This document shows positions 6,573 to 9,412 of a stretch of DNA of 9,412 nucleotides, piece by piece; position 1 is the stretch's first letter; every line of letters begins with the position of its first letter. The stretch is taken from contig VGDN01000035.1 of NCBI GenBank assembly GCA_016869695.1, forward strand, positions 1 through 9,412. The letters run 5' to 3'. The stretch is from Alphaproteobacteria bacterium (GTDB lineage: Bacteria; Pseudomonadota; Alphaproteobacteria; Rickettsiales; UBA1997). Position numbers and translations under genes: made by a program. The notes below the pieces were generated by a model that saw only the letters and a list, made by a program, of their open reading frames with translations, was not told the DNA's origin and made no database searches.

Positions 6573-6761
6573 ATGAATCCTCAGAAAAATTCCGCATTCA
6601 ATGTTCTGCATGTTGACTCCAAGGAAGTCTCTTGCGATGGCTCTGTTGCTGATTCCAAGCATCCATTGGTGTATCTAAAAATTAACGAAAATGGCTTTGT
6701 GATTTGCCCTTACTGCAGCAAAAAATTCCAACTAAATAAAACTGGTAAGAAACATGCTTAA
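6573..6761 (+). CDS. small zf-CHCC zinc-finger protein (NDUFS6-like)
   Basis: The 62-residue product matches the zf-CHCC family: Cys21 (VSCDG), His30 (KHPLVYLKI), Cys45 and Cys48 (VICPYCSKKFQL) form the expected C-H-C-C zinc site. This is the fold of the C-terminal part of mitochondrial complex I subunit NDUFS6, and such short proteins are common in alphaproteobacteria, where I know of accessory roles around complex I but not of a settled function for this free-standing form. Only a weak AAGA lies before the ATG. Its stop overlaps the purA start by 8 bases, which indicates a common transcript and possibly coupled translation. Confidence 0.88.
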   Translation: MNPQKNSAFNVLHVDSKEVSCDGSVADSKHPLVYLKINENGFVICPYCSKKFQLNKTGKKHA

Positions 6762-8022
6762 TACCGCGATCCTTGGCCTGCAGTGGGGTGATGAGGGTAA
6801 GGGAAAAATCGTCGATTTTTTGGCTGATCGTTTTGCTTCTGTCGTGCGCTTTCAAGGTGGGCACAATGCAGGCCATACAATTAAAGTTGGTGAGCAGGTT
6901 TATAAACTAAGCCTACTGCCATCCGGAGTAATTCGTGGAAAGTTTTCAGTGATTGGTAGTGGCGTGGTTGTTGATCCCATCGCCCTTTTTTCCGAGATCG
7001 AAAAAATCGAAAAAGCCGGGATCAAAATCACCCCCGACAATCTTGCCATCGCGGATAATTGTTGCCTGATTCTCTCGGTGCATCGCGAGCTCGACCAACT
7101 TCTTGAGGCGCAAAAAGGTGAAAATAAAATTGGCACAACCGGCCGTGGCATTGGTCCAGCTTACGAAGATCGCGCTGGTCGTAGAGCAATCCGAATTTGT
7201 GATTTGCTTGATGAAAAAAGATTTTCCGCTCGAGTAGAAAACCTTCTCTCTTACCACAATCTACTTAGGCGTAGTTTGGGTGTAGAGCTAAAAAAGACGG
7301 AAGAAGTTTTGGCCGAAATTGTACCGGTTCGTGAGAGGATTTTGCGCCTAGCTAAACCATCTTTTGAGATCGCCAAAAAACTTTCTGCTGCTGGTGCGGT
7401 GATGTTTGAAGGGGCGCAAGGAGCCTTGCTCGACGTGACTTACGGTACTTTTCCTTTTGTTACTTCCAGTAACACAATGATTGGCCAAGTGGCGCTTGGA
7501 TCTTGTCTTGGTGTTGCTGATTTACACAAAACAATAGGGGTGTTGAAGGCTTATACCACAAGGGTTGGCGCCGGTCCATTTCCAACCGAACTGCATGACG
7601 AAATAGGTGATTTTTTACGTGCTGAAGGTAATGAAGTCGGAACTGTAACCGGTCGTAACCGGCGCTGCGGTTGGTTTGATGCGGTTGTCGTCAAGCAAGC
7701 AATCCAACTTTCGGGAGTGAAAGAAGTGGCACTAACTAAGCTCGATGTGCTCGACAAGCTGCCCAAAATCAAAATCTGCGTGGCTTATCAAATCGACGGC
7801 AAGACCTACGACTATTTGCCGCAAGCCGAACATCTCTGGGAAGAAATAACGCCGGTTTACGAAGAAATCGATGGCTGGCAGCAAAGTACAGTCGGCGCCA
7901 AATTACTAAGTGAACTTCCAGCAAAAGCCTGCGCTTACATTTCGCGAATCGAGAAATTATGCGGGGTTAAGGCCGCAATAATTTCGACTGGTGCCAAACG
8001 CGAAGAAGCCATTTTAGTTTAA
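6754..8022 (+). CDS. purA: adenylosuccinate synthetase
   Basis: PurA joins IMP and aspartate with GTP to make adenylosuccinate, the first step from IMP to AMP, in the cytoplasm. The 422 residues are close to normal length. The P-loop QWGDEGKGK (10-18) holds the general base Asp13, and GGHNAGHT (35-42) holds His41. Further motifs are TTGRGIGPAYEDR (128-140), EGAQGALLD (219-227), RVGAGPFPTE (270-279), GTVTGRNRRCGWFD (296-309), the GTP-base element TKLDVLD (328-334) and STGAKRE (411-417). The start lies inside the zinc-finger gene with a weak GGTAAG upstream. The glycosyltransferase follows after 4 bases, so all three genes probably form one unit. All expected active-site motifs are intact. Confidence 0.97.
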   Translation: MLNTAILGLQWGDEGKGKIVDFLADRFASVVRFQGGHNAGHTIKVGEQVYKLSLLPSGVIRGKFSVIGSGVVVDPIALFSEIEKIEKAGIKITPDNLAIADNCCLILSVHRELDQLLEAQKGENKIGTTGRGIGPAYEDRAGRRAIRICDLLDEKRFSARVENLLSYHNLLRRSLGVELKKTEEVLAEIVPVRERILRLAKPSFEIAKKLSAAGAVMFEGAQGALLDVTYGTFPFVTSSNTMIGQVALGSCLGVADLHKTIGVLKAYTTRVGAGPFPTELHDEIGDFLRAEGNEVGTVTGRNRRCGWFDAVVVKQAIQLSGVKEVALTKLDVLDKLPKIKICVAYQIDGKTYDYLPQAEHLWEEITPVYEEIDGWQQSTVGAKLLSELPAKACAYISRIEKLCGVKAAIISTGAKREEAILV

Positions 8023-8026
8023 CTCA

Positions 8027-9199
8027 ATGGAACAAAATAAGACTATCCTTCAAATCCTCCCAGCCCTAGAAAATGGTGGCGTGGAACGGGGCACGATTGA
8101 TGTTGCTAAGGCGCTAAAGAAAGAAGGATTTGTGCCACTTGTTGCCTCAGCCGGAGGTGTATTGGTTTATCAATTGAAGGAGGCGGGTGTTGAGCACATT
8201 ATGTTGCCGCTTAGCAGCAAAAATCCGCTGACGATTTTTTTGAATATCGGTCGTCTCGTCAAAATTATTTACGAGAGAAAAATCGATCTTGTTCACGTGC
8301 GCTCACGTGCGCCTATGTGGAGTGCTTATTACGCCTGTAAAAAAACCGGAACGAAGCTGATTTCAACGGTTCACGGCACTTACTCACTAAACTTTCTGCA
8401 GTGGGAAAATTTTTTGCTAAAGCGGATTTACAACGAAATCATGCTTAAGGCAGACCGCATCATTGCCGTCTCCAAGTTTATTAAGAGCTACTTGCTTAAA
8501 AAGTATCCCGGTGATTTTTCAGGAAAAATTTCAGTGATTCAGCGTGGCGCAGATCTTAACTACTTCAACGCTGCCGCGGTTTCCAAGGCCAGAATGATCG
8601 ATATGATCAAGCAGTGGAATGTACCAGAAGATAAAAAAATTATCCTACTGCCCGCGCGTTTTACTGCTTGGAAAGGGCACGAGTTTTTGATCGATTCCTT
8701 GGCTAAAATTCAGAATGATTTCTTTTGCGTAATGCTGGGTTCAGACCACGGCCACAAAGCGTTCCGCAAGAAGATCGAGCAGCTAATCGTAAAGAAGAAT
8801 TTGGCAGAAAAAGTGCGAGTGATTGGCTTGTGCAAAGACATGCAAACAGCTTACGCCCTAGCGCATTTTGTGGTTTGTTCGTCAGTTCGTCCTGAGGCCT
8901 TCGGCCGTGTGGCCATTGAGGCGCAAGCATCAAGTAAGGTAATCATCGCCACTAAAATAGGCGGCTCGCTAGATACGATCATCGAAGGTAAGACCGGATT
9001 TTTTGTGGATGTTGGTGACGTGCAAATATTCGCTGAACTAATGGATAAGCTGCTCACAATGCCAAAATCGGAGATCGATGAAATGGGCGCGGCAGCACGT
9101 CAGCATGTCATAGAAAATTTCTCGAATGAGAAGATGTGTGAGGAAACTTTGAGGGTTTATCGAGATAGTCTGTATTCGGTAGTCGATAGTCATAAATAA
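8027..9199 (+). CDS. GT4-family glycosyltransferase
   Basis: A 390-residue GT-B fold glycosyltransferase of the GT4 (WaaG/RfaB-like) type. The N-terminal domain begins ILQILPALENGGVERGTIDVAKAL (7-30), with HGTYS (116-120) and DRIIAVSKF (143-151). The nucleotide-sugar-binding domain has LLPARFTAWKGHEFLIDSL (207-225) and the family EX7E motif, Glu290-AFGRVAI-Glu298. It has no signal peptide or membrane span, so it probably acts on the cytoplasmic face of the inner membrane, on lipopolysaccharide or another envelope glycan. Donor and acceptor cannot be read from sequence. It starts 4 bases after purA without a Shine-Dalgarno sequence. Residues 380-388 derive from a heptamer repeat, so the C-terminus may be non-native. 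Confidence 0.92.
   Translation: MEQNKTILQILPALENGGVERGTIDVAKALKKEGFVPLVASAGGVLVYQLKEAGVEHIMLPLSSKNPLTIFLNIGRLVKIIYERKIDLVHVRSRAPMWSAYYACKKTGTKLISTVHGTYSLNFLQWENFLLKRIYNEIMLKADRIIAVSKFIKSYLLKKYPGDFSGKISVIQRGADLNYFNAAAVSKARMIDMIKQWNVPEDKKIILLPARFTAWKGHEFLIDSLAKIQNDFFCVMLGSDHGHKAFRKKIEQLIVKKNLAEKVRVIGLCKDMQTAYALAHFVVCSSVRPEAFGRVAIEAQASSKVIIATKIGGSLDTIIEGKTGFFVDVGDVQIFAELMDKLLTMPKSEIDEMGAAARQHVIENFSNEKMCEETLRVYRDSLYSVVDSHK
9164..9191 (-). repeat. degenerate heptamer repeat at the end of the glycosyltransferase gene
   Basis: Four heptamers run in register on the plus strand: GATAGTC, TGTATTC, GGTAGTC, GATAGTC. Read on the minus strand the units are GACTATC, GACTACC, GAATACA and GACTATC, related to the GACTTAC/GACTATT register in trmB. 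They encode residues 380-388 of the glycosyltransferase, two codons before its stop. Homology with the CTTACCA units is less certain. Confidence 0.6.
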
Positions 9200-9218
9200 C
9201 ACTAGAAAAGCACAACGA

Positions 9219-9412
9219 CTACCTACTAAAAACTTCTATTAAATCCTCTCCAATCTCGCGTATTTCCTGCCTAGTAAAGCCTTCGAGAACTTCTGAAATA
9301 TTCTTAAATCCCATTTCTCCAATTGCCGAAATCCCGTCCGCACCGATGATTTTGCTACTTCTAATCCACACCAATTCGTCAACTAAATTTTTTTGTAAAA
9401 ATTTAGTCGCGA
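9219..9412 (-). CDS. ribD: 3' end of riboflavin biosynthesis protein RibD (reductase domain), partial
   Basis: The minus strand is open from the window edge to a TAG at 9221-9219 and yields 63 residues: ATKFLQKNLVDELVWIRSSK followed by IIGADGISAIGEMGFKNI and a short acidic tail. This matches the end of the RibD reductase domain, where a strand-helix element (FL..NLVDEL) leads to the conserved (I/L)(I/L)G.DG segment. RibD deaminates and reduces the pyrimidine intermediate of riboflavin synthesis. The deaminase domain and most of the reductase lie outside the window. The gene converges on the glycosyltransferase with 19 bases between stop codons and no terminator visible. Confidence 0.8.
   Translation of the reverse strand, partial: ATKFLQKNLVDELVWIRSSKIIGADGISAIGEMGFKNISEVLEGFTRQEIREIGEDLIEVFSR
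9382..9407. repeat. perfect 11-bp AT-rich inverted repeat inside ribD
   Basis: ACTAAATTTTT (9382-9392) and AAAAATTTAGT (9397-9407) are exact reverse complements around a 4-base loop, TTGT. The element lies inside coding sequence for the FLQKNLV part of RibD, so it is not a terminator. It could arise by chance in Lys/Leu/Phe codons. Confidence 0.6.

Noticed and set aside
9200..9218. Terminator between the glycosyltransferase and ribD
   Set aside because: The 19 bases between the stops contain no inverted repeat or T-run.

Overview
The window looks like a chromosomal segment of an alphaproteobacterium, most likely Rickettsiales- or Holosporales-like. I infer this from a moderately AT-rich sequence, an S9 protein with a long N-terminal extension, a ScsB-like DsbD, and a PurA and RibD tail of the type I associate with that clade. 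I could not run a search or a phylogeny, so the placement is an inference. Almost every gene is a recognisable housekeeping gene. There is no prophage, CRISPR array, rRNA or tRNA.

Layout. Bases 1-2595 read on the plus strand: a possible last few codons of rplM, then rpsI (ribosomal protein S9), rpiB (sugar-phosphate isomerase), trmB (tRNA m7G46 methyltransferase) and murB (peptidoglycan precursor reductase). rpiB, trmB and murB overlap head to tail. Between rpsI and rpiB lies a compact pair of hairpins with mutually complementary loops. Bases 2592-6513 read on the minus strand as a tight three-gene unit: a ScsB/DsbD-like thiol-disulfide transporter, gatA (amidotransferase subunit A), and a prepilin-like protein with a lectin-like (LamG/ConA) C-terminal part. 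The murB and pilin stop codons overlap. Bases 6573-9199 read on the plus strand again: a small zf-CHCC zinc-finger protein, purA and a GT4 glycosyltransferase. The window ends in the 3' part of a convergent ribD gene on the minus strand.

The most interesting signal is a family of short heptanucleotide tandem repeats inside coding sequence. CTTACCA units occupy the first codons of murB and the linker before the first membrane span of the DsbD-like protein. CTTACGA units bracket an apparently enlarged linker in trmB. A related unit in the opposite orientation forms the C-terminus of the glycosyltransferase. The orientation free of stop codons is used inside genes, and the orientation that carries stops is found only at a gene end. 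This suggests a repeat class that spreads or expands through genes and is tolerated in linkers and termini. Seven is not a multiple of three, so single-unit slippage would shift the frame of murB, trmB or dsbD.

How the genes could work together: the plus-strand cluster covers translation, pentose phosphate and cell-wall synthesis with no common pathway. In the minus-strand unit, the DsbD-like protein could supply reducing power to the cell envelope, where the pilin-like product, which has three cysteines, would be displayed; gatA has no obvious link to them.
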